In this document: positions 9,144 through 17,823 of the stretch, in pieces
Layout: the number at the start of each line of letters is the position of its first letter
Position numbering within the stretch: position 1 is the first letter of the stretch
Virus record (IMG/VR): IMGVR_UViG_3300009184_000001
Span: 30,441 to 94,440 of that record
Origin: a virus
Direction: 5' to 3' (one strand)
DNA: 64,000 nt
The notes under the pieces: model-generated
Told to the model about the DNA's origin: nothing
What the model saw: the letters and a program-made list of their open reading frames with translations, nothing else
The model's database searches: none
Position numbers and translations under genes: made by a program

Positions 9144-9149
9144 ATTATA
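9144..9149 (-). promoter_or_regulatory. Possible -10 box upstream of scaffold/capsid
   Basis: The 128-base gap upstream of the scaffold gene contains a perfect TATAAT on the minus strand inside an AT-rich stretch, but no convincing -35 at 16-18 bases. It could support extra transcription of scaffold and capsid. The evidence is weak. Confidence 0.25.
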
Positions 9150-9187
9150 TTTTGTTACCTAATTAAATAATGCCTTAAACTAAAGCA

Positions 9188-10918
9188 TTAATCTTTGTCA
9201 ACTTGTCTGCGTGCTGGAATTTGTGTTCCATACGCTCCAGCTACCAAAGAATTCCTTATTTCATCTTCACCCTGCAACTGCTCTTGAGCTACTGCTTGGT
9301 CTTCCTCTGCGGCTACTCCTGAGCCTTGAGGGCCTAGTTGACCGTCACCTAGTAAGTCTCCATTGCCCATCATCATTGGGTCCATAGGAGTAGCAGTGCC
9401 GTCAGGGCCTACCATCATTCCAGTTAAGTCCATAAGCTGCTTAGTAATTTGAGCCTTAACAAGGTTAAGTGCACCTTCAGACTTAGCGTCCTCAATAAGT
9501 TCAGAACGAATCTCCTGCAGCTTTTCTTCAGGGAATTCTTCACCCAGAGCACGCAAAGCGCCTTCTTTAGACTCAAGACCCATAGACATTTTTTGCTGAA
9601 GTTCGTTCAACATAACAATCTTGTCTAGTGGTAGAGGCGGTTCAAAGTGAACATAGTTGCTGTATGTAATTGGGTCGTTAGGGTCAAGCTGAGGAAGTTG
9701 ACCCTCTTTAATTGGCCCATCCTCTTCAGGATTATAAACCATAGTTTCTGGTTCTTTAATAGCAAGGTTAAGAATAACAAGCTGGTTAATCTTTTCAATA
9801 CCTTTACCGTATTGTGTGCTCTTCTGTGACCAACGGTTCATCAAAGGCTGGAACTGGATAGAAAGCGCAACACCGGAGGTATTCGAAATAGGCTGTGCTT
9901 GACCCAATGCAGACTCTGGAATGTTCATCATTTCGTGCATGGAGCGCTTTAATGTTTCAAGGTATTGTAGAGCACCCTGAATACCTGCACCGCCGCCTTC
10001 AAGGTTAAACACCTGGGCGTCTTTAGGTAGACCACCCCAAACCTTCTTAGCACCCTTTTCAAGGTTAGAAGCCTTAGCACCAACGATTACTGTAACAGGT
10101 GCAGCATGGTAGTTAATGATATCCGCGATGTCTGTAGAAATTTCGTTATATGCACGGTTGATAGTAATGATATCGTGGGCATCAGCAAGGCCCCATGGAG
10201 AACCAGATACAGGGATGTTTGGGATATGTACTACAGGAATCATTCCCAGTGGGTTTGGGCGAGAGTCAATCAACTCATCATTAACGTATTCTTCAATGAT
10301 GTCATCAGTAAGAATTTCAGTGTAAGTAAAGACCTGACGAGTTCCTTCTAGAGATGTGCCCCAGAAACGGTACTTCTGCTTAAATCTAAGCAATCTTTCG
10401 CGGTCGTGAGGATGGAACTCAGGGAAACAGAAAGCAGGGTTTAATGGAAGAATGCGTACGCGGCCAGGGTGGAAACGGCCAATGGTATCTTCCCAGGCTT
10501 CTTCGTAAGCTACTTTAACAAAGCAGTCACCAGTGATTCCACCAGTCTGTGCCATTTCAAATAGGATACGTTGCTTATTGTTATCAAGTTCCCAAACACG
10601 TTCTAGACGGTCAGGAATAATAGCTTCAGTTGCTTTAGGGGAGCGAAAGTGCACTCCATTACCAAAAGTAAATCTTGCTAGGTAATCAATGAAAGCACGG
10701 TAGTAATTTACCGAAATCTGCATTTCGCCTTGCTCACGGCGGTAACCCCAGTGATGCCCGAGGTACATCGCCCAGTTGAGCGAGTAACGGTTTAGACGAG
10801 GACCGTGAACCTCAAACTCTTCATCAGCAAGTTCTACAAGACCCAGAGGGGAGATGCTGATTGTAAGGTCAGAAGAGGAAGCTCTATAGCTTGGTGGTGA
10901 AAAGTCTAAGAATGACAC
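9188..10918 (-). CDS. Portal protein
   Basis: The 576-residue protein would form the dodecameric ring at the unique capsid vertex through which DNA is packaged. Visible portal-like features are an N-terminal region with YYRAFIDYLARFTFGNG.HF, the ITGDCFVKVAYE strand, a central NPLGMIPVVHIPN segment, AYNEISTDIADIINYHAAP before the wing/stem, and MMNIPESALG..QPISNTSGVALSIQF. The C-terminal 60 residues are low-complexity Asp/Gly/Gln. The start is GTG at 10918 in a TAGTG overlap with the upstream gene, so translation is coupled. Confidence 0.92.
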   Translation of the reverse strand: MSFLDFSPPSYRASSSDLTISISPLGLVELADEEFEVHGPRLNRYSLNWAMYLGHHWGYRREQGEMQISVNYYRAFIDYLARFTFGNGVHFRSPKATEAIIPDRLERVWELDNNKQRILFEMAQTGGITGDCFVKVAYEEAWEDTIGRFHPGRVRILPLNPAFCFPEFHPHDRERLLRFKQKYRFWGTSLEGTRQVFTYTEILTDDIIEEYVNDELIDSRPNPLGMIPVVHIPNIPVSGSPWGLADAHDIITINRAYNEISTDIADIINYHAAPVTVIVGAKASNLEKGAKKVWGGLPKDAQVFNLEGGGAGIQGALQYLETLKRSMHEMMNIPESALGQAQPISNTSGVALSIQFQPLMNRWSQKSTQYGKGIEKINQLVILNLAIKEPETMVYNPEEDGPIKEGQLPQLDPNDPITYSNYVHFEPPLPLDKIVMLNELQQKMSMGLESKEGALRALGEEFPEEKLQEIRSELIEDAKSEGALNLVKAQITKQLMDLTGMMVGPDGTATPMDPMMMGNGDLLGDGQLGPQGSGVAAEEDQAVAQEQLQGEDEIRNSLVAGAYGTQIPARRQVDKD

Positions 10919-11160
10919 TACTTATCGTCCTTATCTTTACCCCGGTTGCGTGCCAGGACTTCTCTGCGGTGCTCTATAACCCTCTTCATTAGAGACTTAC
11001 GTTCTGCAAGTTTTGCACTATCTTCAAACCTTCCGCCAAGTTCTAGGTAACGTTGGTGTACCCAGTGGCTTGCTCCTGGAGAAGGATAGATTCTGTACTT
11101 AGCTTTAGCTTGGCCTACCACCATAGCGTAAAGCTTTTCATTCAAAGGTACCTCTGCCAT
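10918..11160 (-). CDS. Small conserved phage protein between portal and terminase region
   Basis: This 80-residue basic protein contains KYRIYPSPGASHWVHQRYLE, which resembles small phage and virus proteins with a YPSxxAxxWVxxxY core; their function is unknown to me. It ends RNRGKDKDDK and overlaps the portal start codon by one base (TAGTG). It may be a head-assembly cofactor. A good ribosome site (GAGGAGAAT) precedes the ATG. Confidence 0.65.
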   Translation of the reverse strand: MAEVPLNEKLYAMVVGQAKAKYRIYPSPGASHWVHQRYLELGGRFEDSAKLAERKSLMKRVIEHRREVLARNRGKDKDDK

Positions 11161-11181
11161 AATTCTCCTCTAATCGAAGAC

Positions 11182-11204
11182 ACCCCGCCCTTGCGGGCAG
11201 GGGT
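11182..11204 (-). promoter_or_regulatory. GC-rich hairpin between two late genes
   Basis: ACCCCGCCC (11182-11190) pairs with GGGCAGGGGT (11195-11204) with a TTGC loop and one bulged A. No U-tract follows on the minus strand, so it is more likely a processing or stabilising stem than a terminator. Confidence 0.4.
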
Positions 11205-11219
11205 CCATCGAAGCCCTAA

Positions 11220-11615
11220 TTAGTCCTGAACAACTGTTGCGTTAAGACGCATCATGCGTCCGCCCGAAACAACCTTGGTCTCTACAACCTGTTCAGCATT
11301 GTTTGAGAATGAGCCATGAGCAAATTCTCCTAGGAATGTTGGTGCCTCTGCCCAAGAAGCTGAACCTACGTGAGCACGCTCACCCATAGTTTCTTCAGCA
11401 GTCTTAGTGTGTACTGGTGCATTACGGTTTGGACGACCAGGAGCAGCAGCAAAGCCGCTCATGATTCCAGTCTGAAACTCAGTTGGGACGTCAGTATCTG
11501 TAGCAAGACCTTCTTCAAAACGAAGAGGGCCACGACGCTCAGGGTTACCTGACATCTTCATTTCATAGCCTTGAGGTGCGCGTTCAGGGAACTGTGGTTG
11601 TGGGGCGATACCCAT
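11220..11615 (-). CDS. Hypothetical virion-region protein, 131 aa
   Basis: The ATG at 11615 is chosen because AAAGGAG lies five bases upstream; longer frames lack a site. The protein is Pro/Gly/Arg-rich in its first half (PQPQFPERAPQGYEMKMSGN) and ends in a small beta-like segment VVETKVVSGGRMMRLNATVV. No domain is recognised. Its place between terminase and portal suggests a minor head or packaging role. Confidence 0.55.
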   Translation of the reverse strand: MGIAPQPQFPERAPQGYEMKMSGNPERRGPLRFEEGLATDTDVPTEFQTGIMSGFAAAPGRPNRNAPVHTKTAEETMGERAHVGSASWAEAPTFLGEFAHGSFSNNAEQVVETKVVSGGRMMRLNATVVQD

Positions 11616-11709
11616 GGGAACTCCTTTAAAGTTAAATTGGAAAGGAACTAGTATTTCCAATATCTAGTTTGTCTGTTTTATCGAAATATTTCATAGTCAA
11701 CTCAGATTT

Positions 11710-13371
11710 TTAGAAAAAAGCTGAATTTGATACTTCAATCTCTGGCATTACTAGTGACTGGGTTAGAGAACAAGCAATAGCTAAAGAGTCTACAAAGTCA
11801 TCGTGGGCGTAGGATTCATCCGGAGCTTCGACTACAAAGTTTGGTCCTTTATATTTTATTTCAACATCTGTCATTTGTTGTATAAAACGTTTATGTACTC
11901 TTAGTCTACGTGTTTTTGCGTGGTTTGGGTAGCTAAGCGAACGTCTTTGTATTAAAGCTTGTAAATGTTTAAATCTTTTAGATTGTTCGCTCTGGCTAGA
12001 GGTTAAAGGGAATACATCTGAACGGCCTAATAATAGTTTAAGACGTTGGGCTACTGCGTCACCAACACCATTGGCGTCTACTCCAACTGCAAGTACATCA
12101 TAGTTAGAAAGGAAGTTTACTATTTGGAAGTATTGTTCTTCCCAGTCATCGCCTTGTATTTCAAGCCAGTTAAGGATTCGGTGGTCAAAATAGCCAAACT
12201 CATCGGGCCTGTCCCAGTCCACCCAGACAACTGTGACAACAGTGGAGTCCATTTTTCGAGCAGGGTCGATTCCGACCACAACAGGGGTTTTATGCCATGT
12301 CTTGACGAGCTCTTGAGATGTGTCACCAAGCTCATCCAATAAGGTAGTCGTAACAAACATGCCTCGTTCAAGTAGCCATTTGCAGTTGTACGACATCTGG
12401 AACTCATCAGAATCTTCTCCAATTCTTAACATCTCTTGTTTAATAAACGTTTTATAGTTTGTGTTGACTTTAGATACATCTCTCCAGTCCCATTGGAAAT
12501 GGTTCTGTCTTCTGCCTCGTTCAGTCTGTAATCTTTTATTTAGTTGAATCGCTTTATAGAAGTTGTTCTTAGAAGTTGTTGGGGTACCAGTCTTAACCAT
12601 GATACCTGCGTAATACGCTAGCATAGGGGCAATAGACTTAGAAACAACAAAGTCATCAGCTTCTTGGCACTCATCAATAACGATAAGATGGAACGACTTA
12701 GATTCAATCTTAGCTCTAGGGTTAGCAGTCATCATTGTTATGCTACTGCCTGAGTTCTTTAGGCGTACCATTCTTGTTACACCACCAATTTTAGCAGCCT
12801 GGTCGTCAATCTCTGGGTCACCCAAAAGCTCTTGGGCACGTTCAGAAGTTAACCTACTAACAGTTCTACCAAATAATGTTTCTGCCTGGCCTTCAGTAGG
12901 AGCAAACAATCCAACCCAAATACCATTTTTATATTTGTCTAACAACTCTGGGTAAAGTATAGATAGCTTTGGAAGAAGCACCATAAGTGTGGATACTGTG
13001 TTAGCAATAGTTTCTGACTTACCAGACTGACGAGATGCTAGAGCGGTAATCTCATCACCCTTACCAATTAAGACAGACTCAATAATTCTTCTAGCTAATG
13101 GTTGCTGGTAATCATGAAGAGCATATCCTACTAGGCCTTCCATAAAGAGCATGATTTTATCTACTAATCGGTCGATAAAGTCTTGAGAAAAGACATCTTC
13201 TTCTTTTTCGTCTTCTTCTTCATCTTCTTCAAGAGCCTCTAGATTACGATAAAACTCTGGGTCAATTTCTTCAAACTGAACTTCTTCATTGTCGTAGTCA
13301 ATTTCTGGGTCTAAGTCCCATGCCGAGGAGTCAAACTCTTGTTCTTCTTCGTACTCTTCTTCGGAGTTCAT
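11710..13371 (-). CDS. terL: Terminase large subunit
   Basis: The 553-residue packaging motor pumps DNA into the prohead and cuts it. An unusually acidic N-terminal 60 residues precede the ATPase: Walker A-like SRQSGKSE at 113-120, Walker B LIVIDECQE, then a coupling motif TGTPTT. The C-terminal RNase H-like nuclease shows VVGIDPARKMDST, AVGVDANGVGD and HDDFVDSLAIA with the acidic residues expected for metal binding. No separate small subunit is recognisable; the 77- or 108-residue neighbours are candidates by position only. Confidence 0.95.
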   Translation of the reverse strand: MNSEEEYEEEQEFDSSAWDLDPEIDYDNEEVQFEEIDPEFYRNLEALEEDEEEDEKEEDVFSQDFIDRLVDKIMLFMEGLVGYALHDYQQPLARRIIESVLIGKGDEITALASRQSGKSETIANTVSTLMVLLPKLSILYPELLDKYKNGIWVGLFAPTEGQAETLFGRTVSRLTSERAQELLGDPEIDDQAAKIGGVTRMVRLKNSGSSITMMTANPRAKIESKSFHLIVIDECQEADDFVVSKSIAPMLAYYAGIMVKTGTPTTSKNNFYKAIQLNKRLQTERGRRQNHFQWDWRDVSKVNTNYKTFIKQEMLRIGEDSDEFQMSYNCKWLLERGMFVTTTLLDELGDTSQELVKTWHKTPVVVGIDPARKMDSTVVTVVWVDWDRPDEFGYFDHRILNWLEIQGDDWEEQYFQIVNFLSNYDVLAVGVDANGVGDAVAQRLKLLLGRSDVFPLTSSQSEQSKRFKHLQALIQRRSLSYPNHAKTRRLRVHKRFIQQMTDVEIKYKGPNFVVEAPDESYAHDDFVDSLAIACSLTQSLVMPEIEVSNSAFF

Positions 13372-13605
13372 CTATGCCCTTGTTTGTAGTTCTTTAATAA
13401 TTGCAATAAGTGCCTCTGCACCTAACAGAGCTTCATCAAGAGAGTCTTGGCTTTTATTGCGCTGGTAGTGGGTTATTTCTTTTCCAATAACAAATAGTGC
13501 GTTCTCAACCCACATAACTAAATCAAGCGTCCCAATCCCAGATACCCTTTTCTGCAGTTTGCTGCTTGGCTGGTGTCCAGCCTTTTTCCTCTTGAAAATC
13601 TTCAT
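13372..13605 (-). CDS. Small protein next to terminase, 77 aa (start uncertain)
   Basis: The protein lies immediately upstream of terL. The conserved-looking part is MWVENALFVIGKEITHYQRN through ALLGAEALIAIIKEL, a helical segment. Starting at ATG 13605 gives 77 residues and an 83-base overlap with the gene before it. Starting at the internal ATG 13515 gives 47 residues and no overlap, but neither start has a clear ribosome site. Function is unknown; by position it could assist packaging. Confidence 0.55.
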   Translation of the reverse strand: MKIFKRKKAGHQPSSKLQKRVSGIGTLDLVMWVENALFVIGKEITHYQRNKSQDSLDEALLGAEALIAIIKELQTRA

Positions 13606-13849
13606 CAGTTAGTACCCGTCCTTGTATAGCGTTATTTAGTGCCGACTCTTCGTCTATTTGTTTTCCAGTCCACATACCAAAGACTACTGCCTTATGAAAG
13701 GGTAGTCTAAAGATTAATGGAGTTGCTGTACGGAATGGCTCTTTAATTTCTTGAGTCCATCCACGTACTACTAGTTTATACCCCCATTTTACAGGAAAGT
13801 CTATAAACTGTATAAATCTTTTAGTTCCGATGTCGTGTGTCCGAGGCAT
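13523..13849 (-). CDS. Hypothetical late protein, 108 aa
   Basis: The start at ATG 13849 has AAGGA four bases upstream and avoids overlap with the KTSC gene, so it is preferred to the longer frame. Residues PRTHDIGTKRFIQFIDFPVK and VVRGWTQEIKEPFRTATPLI are beta-rich; the tail is acidic with WDWDA at the end. I do not recognise a family. Confidence 0.6.
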   Translation of the reverse strand: MPRTHDIGTKRFIQFIDFPVKWGYKLVVRGWTQEIKEPFRTATPLIFRLPFHKAVVFGMWTGKQIDEESALNNAIQGRVLTDEDFQEEKGWTPAKQQTAEKGIWDWDA

Positions 13850-13856
13850 GTATTCC

Positions 13857-14828
13857 TTATGGTCGTCTAGCTCTTCCTGCGTTTTTGTTTGGGTTATACC
13901 CCGCTTTTTTAGCAAGTTTATTTAAATCTCGTTTACGTTTAGCCCTAGTGTTTTGACCAGAACCTATTGATGGTTTACCAGTAGCTTGGTTAACTGTAGC
14001 AGTTTTATTTCTGTAATAAATCTGTGATGTTCTAGCAATTTTATATAAGAACTCTTGAGCAGTTGGGCTTAAGTTACTCATATCAGCAGGGCCGTGTTTG
14101 TAAGATAGAAGTTTACCGTCTATAGCTTGCCCACCGTTTTTAGTTTTACGGTTAAGCATTGGGCCTTTTGAAAAAGAGTCATGAAACTCAATCCAAACAG
14201 AAGGTGGTACATCATAATAATTATAGAAGGTTCCGTCACGAAACACAACTGTTAGTACACCTGTATCTGTATCTTGGTTATAATCGTAACCAGCGGCTAC
14301 TGTTCTAGGGCGTCTCCAGTTTGTTGTTGAGGTAGGAATGTCAGCTAAAGCTGAGGCTGCAGCCGGGGTTCCCTTGTATGTCCAACCTGACCTTTTACCC
14401 TGTGTTCTTTCTGGGGTTTCATACCCCGAACCTAGATAGGAATCTGCTGTAATACCTCGTTTATACAAAAGATTTTCAGTACTATTTTCTCCAAATTTAA
14501 AGAACTCATCTCCAAGACCGGAAAGCTCTGCAACTTGTGCTCTATTTTTAAATTGATTATTATTTATATTAAAAATAGCTCGTTGAATTTCAGCTTGTCT
14601 AGAAGCTGTTGTTGAAGAAGCTAGACCCCCAAGAAAACCACGTTCATCATACTCTTCCCCAGCTAAACCTAAAGCTTCTCTTCGAGTATCAACATCCATA
14701 AACTCAGACACTTGACGCATGACTGTTTCACTAGCACCAAGCTGTTTACCTACCGGGTCAAATGCTTGAACGCCTGAACTCCGCAAGGCAAATTGGCCTA
14801 GGTTACTAGAGTTCAGGCGTTCAGCCAT
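13857..14828 (-). CDS. KTSC-domain protein
   Basis: The 323-residue protein has a helical, Ala-rich N-terminal half and, around residues 195-245, a KTSC-like domain: VAAGYDYNQDTGVLTVVF, then GTFYNYYDVPPSVW and SKGPMLN. KTSC domains occur in many phage proteins and sometimes next to lysyl-tRNA synthetase; their role is not established. The C-terminus is strongly basic (KRKRDLNKLAKKAGYNPNK), which may bind nucleic acid. Context among virion genes suggests a minor virion or packaging-associated protein. Confidence 0.65.
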   Translation of the reverse strand: MAERLNSSNLGQFALRSSGVQAFDPVGKQLGASETVMRQVSEFMDVDTRREALGLAGEEYDERGFLGGLASSTTASRQAEIQRAIFNINNNQFKNRAQVAELSGLGDEFFKFGENSTENLLYKRGITADSYLGSGYETPERTQGKRSGWTYKGTPAAASALADIPTSTTNWRRPRTVAAGYDYNQDTDTGVLTVVFRDGTFYNYYDVPPSVWIEFHDSFSKGPMLNRKTKNGGQAIDGKLLSYKHGPADMSNLSPTAQEFLYKIARTSQIYYRNKTATVNQATGKPSIGSGQNTRAKRKRDLNKLAKKAGYNPNKNAGRARRP

Positions 14829-14846
14829 TTTAAATTCCTTTAACTA

Positions 14847-15881
14847 TTAAGCCCAAGGAGTGATAGTGATTGCGGCTCCAGGAGCGGTACTTGCAGTCTC
14901 TGCAGCAATGCTCTGAGTCTTTACAGTTCCAGTAGCACCAGTTAGCTGGTTAGTTGCAGTTAGGCTTGCTGTGTTAGTAGCTGTACCAAATGCTGCGGAG
15001 CTAGTAATGGTTACGTAACCAGTACCAGAACCAGTTACAGTCCAAGTACCTACTACAGCAGCTGGAACAGAGTTACCAGAAGCAATAGTAATCTTAGTGT
15101 TTAGTAGGTAAGCAGTGTCTGCGCTAGCCGCGTAAATGTTGGCCGAGCTAGGCGTGGTTACATCAACACGGGTAATTGTCTTAGCGGTGTTTGTTGCAGC
15201 AGTCGCAGTGGTAATAGTGTTAACTTCACCCTTTAGGCCACTTCTGATAGTTCCGGTAGAGTTAATATTTGCTGTGTCAGCAACAGTAAATGCTGCAGAG
15301 CTAGTAATAGTTACATAACCAGTTCCGTTACCAGCCACAGTCCACTCACCAAGAACGTAAGAAGGAACCTTAGTTGAACCTAGGGTACCAGCTACGATTG
15401 TAATCTTACTGTTAATTGGGTAAGTAGTATCTGCGTTTAGTGCGTAAATGTTAGCGCTACTAGTGGTTGTTACGTTAACACGGGTAATGTCAGCAAATAG
15501 CTTGACGAAACCAGCATCTTCAAGTGCATCAATAGCAAGAGCAGTTGTCTTACCAAGAACTAGTGGGACCTTGATGTAGTCAATTGTAGTGCTAGTGTCG
15601 GCACCACGGGTTCCCTGGTAGAATCCGTAGCTGTCTTTTGCTCCGATTTCATACAAAGGGTAACCATTGTAAGCTCCAACAACAGTATTGTGAACGCTTA
15701 CAGTTGGGTCAAGTAGGGTGGACGGGAAAATGTTTCCGCTGTTTGTTGGGTTATCCTGACGGTCATCGTTAGGCTGCATAGGGAAATTACCCCATACAAA
15801 GTCAACTTGAACGTTTGATTTGTCATCCAATGAATGACCATTATTATTTGTTGTGGCTCCAAGGCCGTTAACAATTGGCAT
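14847..15881 (-). CDS. Virion structural protein with PASTA-like segment and beta repeats
   Basis: ATG 15881 lies just after the stop of the zinc gene and is preceded by AGGAAGAAG; the longer frame is rejected. At about residues 108-130, VPLVLGKTTALAIDALEDAG reads like one PASTA unit. Two tandem repeats of about 105 residues follow, each with ITRV.VTT.SSANIYA..ADT and GTGYVTITSSAAF. The composition (Thr/Ala/Ser-rich) is that of a decoration or tail protein, which could bind host wall or capsid surface. No enzyme motif is present. Confidence 0.6.
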   Translation of the reverse strand: MPIVNGLGATTNNNGHSLDDKSNVQVDFVWGNFPMQPNDDRQDNPTNSGNIFPSTLLDPTVSVHNTVVGAYNGYPLYEIGAKDSYGFYQGTRGADTSTTIDYIKVPLVLGKTTALAIDALEDAGFVKLFADITRVNVTTTSSANIYALNADTTYPINSKITIVAGTLGSTKVPSYVLGEWTVAGNGTGYVTITSSAAFTVADTANINSTGTIRSGLKGEVNTITTATAATNTAKTITRVDVTTPSSANIYAASADTAYLLNTKITIASGNSVPAAVVGTWTVTGSGTGYVTITSSAAFGTATNTASLTATNQLTGATGTVKTQSIAAETASTAPGAAITITPWA

Positions 15882-15883
15882 TT

Positions 15884-16126
15884 TTATTCTTCTTCCTGAT
15901 TGCAATCATGAGTGTATAGTTCATCCTCGTAGAGAATGTCGCCACAGTATTTACAACGAAACATGCGGACATCATCTAGTGCTTCGTGTAAGGAGTCGGA
16001 GTTTGGGAGCTCATCTTCTGCCCTGGGATTCTGCGCGAAAATCTCAGGAGGAAATGGTCCCCGAGGACTTGAGTAGCCACTAGGGACGGGGTGTCCCTGA
16101 ACAGCGAACTTACGAATGAGAGGCAT
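15884..16126 (-). CDS. Small zinc-knuckle protein, 80 aa
   Basis: The C-terminal part has MFRCKYCGDILYEDELYTHD followed by C, that is Cys-x2-Cys and His-x-Cys, a C2HC zinc-finger pattern. The N-terminal half is Pro-rich and probably disordered. It ends two bases before the start of the structural gene downstream. Role unknown. Confidence 0.65.
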   Translation of the reverse strand: MPLIRKFAVQGHPVPSGYSSPRGPFPPEIFAQNPRAEDELPNSDSLHEALDDVRMFRCKYCGDILYEDELYTHDCNQEEE

Positions 16127-16190
16127 TTACCCAACCTTCTTTAAGTCTAATACTAGAGTGCACCATTTTAGCATATTTTTCAGTCTAAAT

Positions 16191-16700
16191 TTAAACGGCT
16201 TGAATAAACGGTTTTGAAGTGTCTGGCAAATCATTTTGGAATGTAGTACCAAGTTGTCCGCCTCTAGGAACATAGTACTTAGTTATTGGTGCTGGATATT
16301 TTTTAGTAGGGGATTGGTTTGTTGGCTCAATAGCTTGAATAGCACGATTACCCGGTTGAAGCAATTGTTGGCGGGATAACGCTGAGTTATACGCTAAGTG
16401 CCTTGCTTTCCAAGCACTATAATTACTTTTTTGACTATTGGTTGGCCTATTAGAAAGAATGCTCATATCAGCATTGTGTCTAGAAAAAACGTTGTTAGTT
16501 TCTAAAGTTGCTAGTGGACGGGCTTTACGAGTAGCGTCCATTTTTTCTTGCATTACTTGAGACATTGGCTTAGTAGGTCTACTGCTTACCCAGTTTTTAA
16601 ACTGTTTAGAATTTTTAATACTAGAAAGAGAGTTTTTTCCTTTTAATTTCCCTGTAGCAGTTGCAAGATGGTAACCTACTGTTTTAGGTGAACTAGCCAT
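16191..16700 (-). CDS. Hypothetical basic protein, 169 aa
   Basis: The protein is rich in Ser, Lys, Asn and Gln with no hydrophobic core pattern, for example SSIKNSKQFKNWVSSRPTKP, and probably disordered. Its start overlaps the stop of the membrane-protein gene by 8 bases. It resembles the other low-complexity virion-region proteins of this genome. Function unknown. Confidence 0.55.
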   Translation of the reverse strand: MASSPKTVGYHLATATGKLKGKNSLSSIKNSKQFKNWVSSRPTKPMSQVMQEKMDATRKARPLATLETNNVFSRHNADMSILSNRPTNSQKSNYSAWKARHLAYNSALSRQQLLQPGNRAIQAIEPTNQSPTKKYPAPITKYYVPRGGQLGTTFQNDLPDTSKPFIQAV

Positions 16701-17040
16701 TTATTTTACCCTCAATATTATCAAAGCGGTTGTTTCCCTCATCAAGTCTAGCATCAATTTGTTCTAGCTTCTTTTCAACTCGAGTGATAGCGTCTTTCAT
16801 GGAAGAGCCGCCGTTACGCTTCAACTCACCGTCAATACGGTTTAAGCGCTCCATTACACCTGGCACGGCGGAACGACCAGGTGTTGCCGGTTCTCCAGCC
16901 CAATCTCTGTGGAAATCATCCCAGGCATCCATAGCAGCGTGTACACGGTCGCATACCGGCTTTAGAAGCCTCCAAAGCAATCCGAGTGCAGTTCCGACTG
17001 TTATGACGCCTGCGGCCCAATAAAAGACAATTTGGTCCAT
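16693..17040 (-). CDS. DUF2746-like membrane protein in lysis region
   Basis: The 115-residue protein has one N-terminal transmembrane helix (IVFYWAAGVITVGTALGLLW), then WDDFHRDWAGEPATPG, VMERLNRIDGEL.RNGGSSMK and a C-terminal coiled coil. The phrases WDDF..DW.GE..TPG and GVMERL.RI match the DUF2746 family of actinobacteriophage membrane proteins, some of which sit in lysis cassettes. With the M23 lysin 120 bases away it may act as a holin-type or lysis accessory protein; that role is inference. Confidence 0.65.
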   Translation of the reverse strand: MDQIVFYWAAGVITVGTALGLLWRLLKPVCDRVHAAMDAWDDFHRDWAGEPATPGRSAVPGVMERLNRIDGELKRNGGSSMKDAITRVEKKLEQIDARLDEGNNRFDNIEGKING

Positions 17041-17041
17041 A

Positions 17042-17158
17042 TTACTTTATCCCCTTTTTTACTCGATAGCCCCCGCCAAATCCTTCTCCAATAGGACGCC
17101 CAGGACCAGCCCACGAAATTTGTGAGCTAAGTGCTGGATGTCCTATGGAGCCTTGCAT
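17042..17158 (-). CDS. Possible 38-aa protein
   Basis: A short frame (MQGSIGHPALSSQISWAGPG, then a Gly-rich basic tail) fills the gap between the lysin and the membrane-protein gene. It lacks a good ribosome site, and its composition resembles small virion-region proteins here. It may simply be spacer. Confidence 0.35.
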   Translation of the reverse strand: MQGSIGHPALSSQISWAGPGRPIGEGFGGGYRVKKGIK

Positions 17159-17159
17159 T

Positions 17160-17618
17160 TTACTTAAATAGCTTTAGTGGGTCTACTAGACGCTCAAATG
17201 GAAGTAAGTGTGCTTCTACACCTGAAAAGTCTTTACCCATAGTAGCGACAGTCATATGTAGATGAGCGCCTGTTGAGGCTGAGCCTGATGGGGTGTTCTT
17301 GCCACCACCAACTAGTCCTAGAACAGTTTGTCCACCAACAACCTTGTCACCCTTTTTTAGGGTTGGCTTTTCAGCTAGGTGAGCGTAAAGAACCCAGTGC
17401 TTAGCATCTTTTGATGAGTGGACAATAATCCAACCTAGAACGTCAGTCCATTCAACAAGACCGACAGTTCCATCACAGATAGCTTTGATTGGGCTCTTTT
17501 CTTTTGGTGCCCAGTCCTGCCCGCGGTGTGGTCTACCATTGCGGTATGGAGCTAAGTTACCGAGCTCATCTCCTCTAAGTTTTTTATCAAATGGTTCATG
17601 GTATACAAGTTCAGACAT
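17160..17618 (-). CDS. Endolysin, M23-family metallopeptidase
   Basis: The 152-residue enzyme matches LytM/M23 zinc endopeptidases that cleave peptide cross-bridges in peptidoglycan. Metal ligands are visible: PHRGQDWA (His31, Asp35) and GAHLHM (His119, His121), with the additional catalytic His80 in YAHLAE. Strands GTVGLVEW and GDKVVGGQTVLGLVGG are typical of the fold. No signal peptide or cell-wall-binding domain is seen, so release would depend on a holin, probably the 84-residue gene upstream. AAGGAC precedes the ATG. Confidence 0.88.
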   Translation of the reverse strand: MSELVYHEPFDKKLRGDELGNLAPYRNGRPHRGQDWAPKEKSPIKAICDGTVGLVEWTDVLGWIIVHSSKDAKHWVLYAHLAEKPTLKKGDKVVGGQTVLGLVGGGKNTPSGSASTGAHLHMTVATMGKDFSGVEAHLLPFERLVDPLKLFK

Positions 17619-17649
17619 GTTTGTCCTTTCGGGGTTATGTATCTATTGT

Positions 17650-17823
17650 CTATGATTTTTGTTTTAGTTTCCGCTTATACGTAGAAATAAAGCCTCTTTG
17701 GTATGCTATACACTCATTTGCGGTGTACTTACGAGTACTATTCGCGGTGTGTTCACGCCAACTTATTAGTGCCAATTCTACCAACTCTTTATGTTTTGGC
17801 ATATTTGGGTTACGTTTAAACAC
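17650..17823 (-). CDS. Small protein in lysis cassette, 57 aa
   Basis: A GTG start at 17823 overlaps the holin stop as TAGTG and has AAGAGGA upstream, giving a 57-residue basic protein (MFKRNPNMPKHKELVELALI at the start). It is too short for a standard ORF filter but shows coupling and a ribosome site. No membrane helix; function unknown. Confidence 0.6.
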   Translation of the reverse strand: MFKRNPNMPKHKELVELALISWREHTANSTRKYTANECIAYQRGFISTYKRKLKQKS

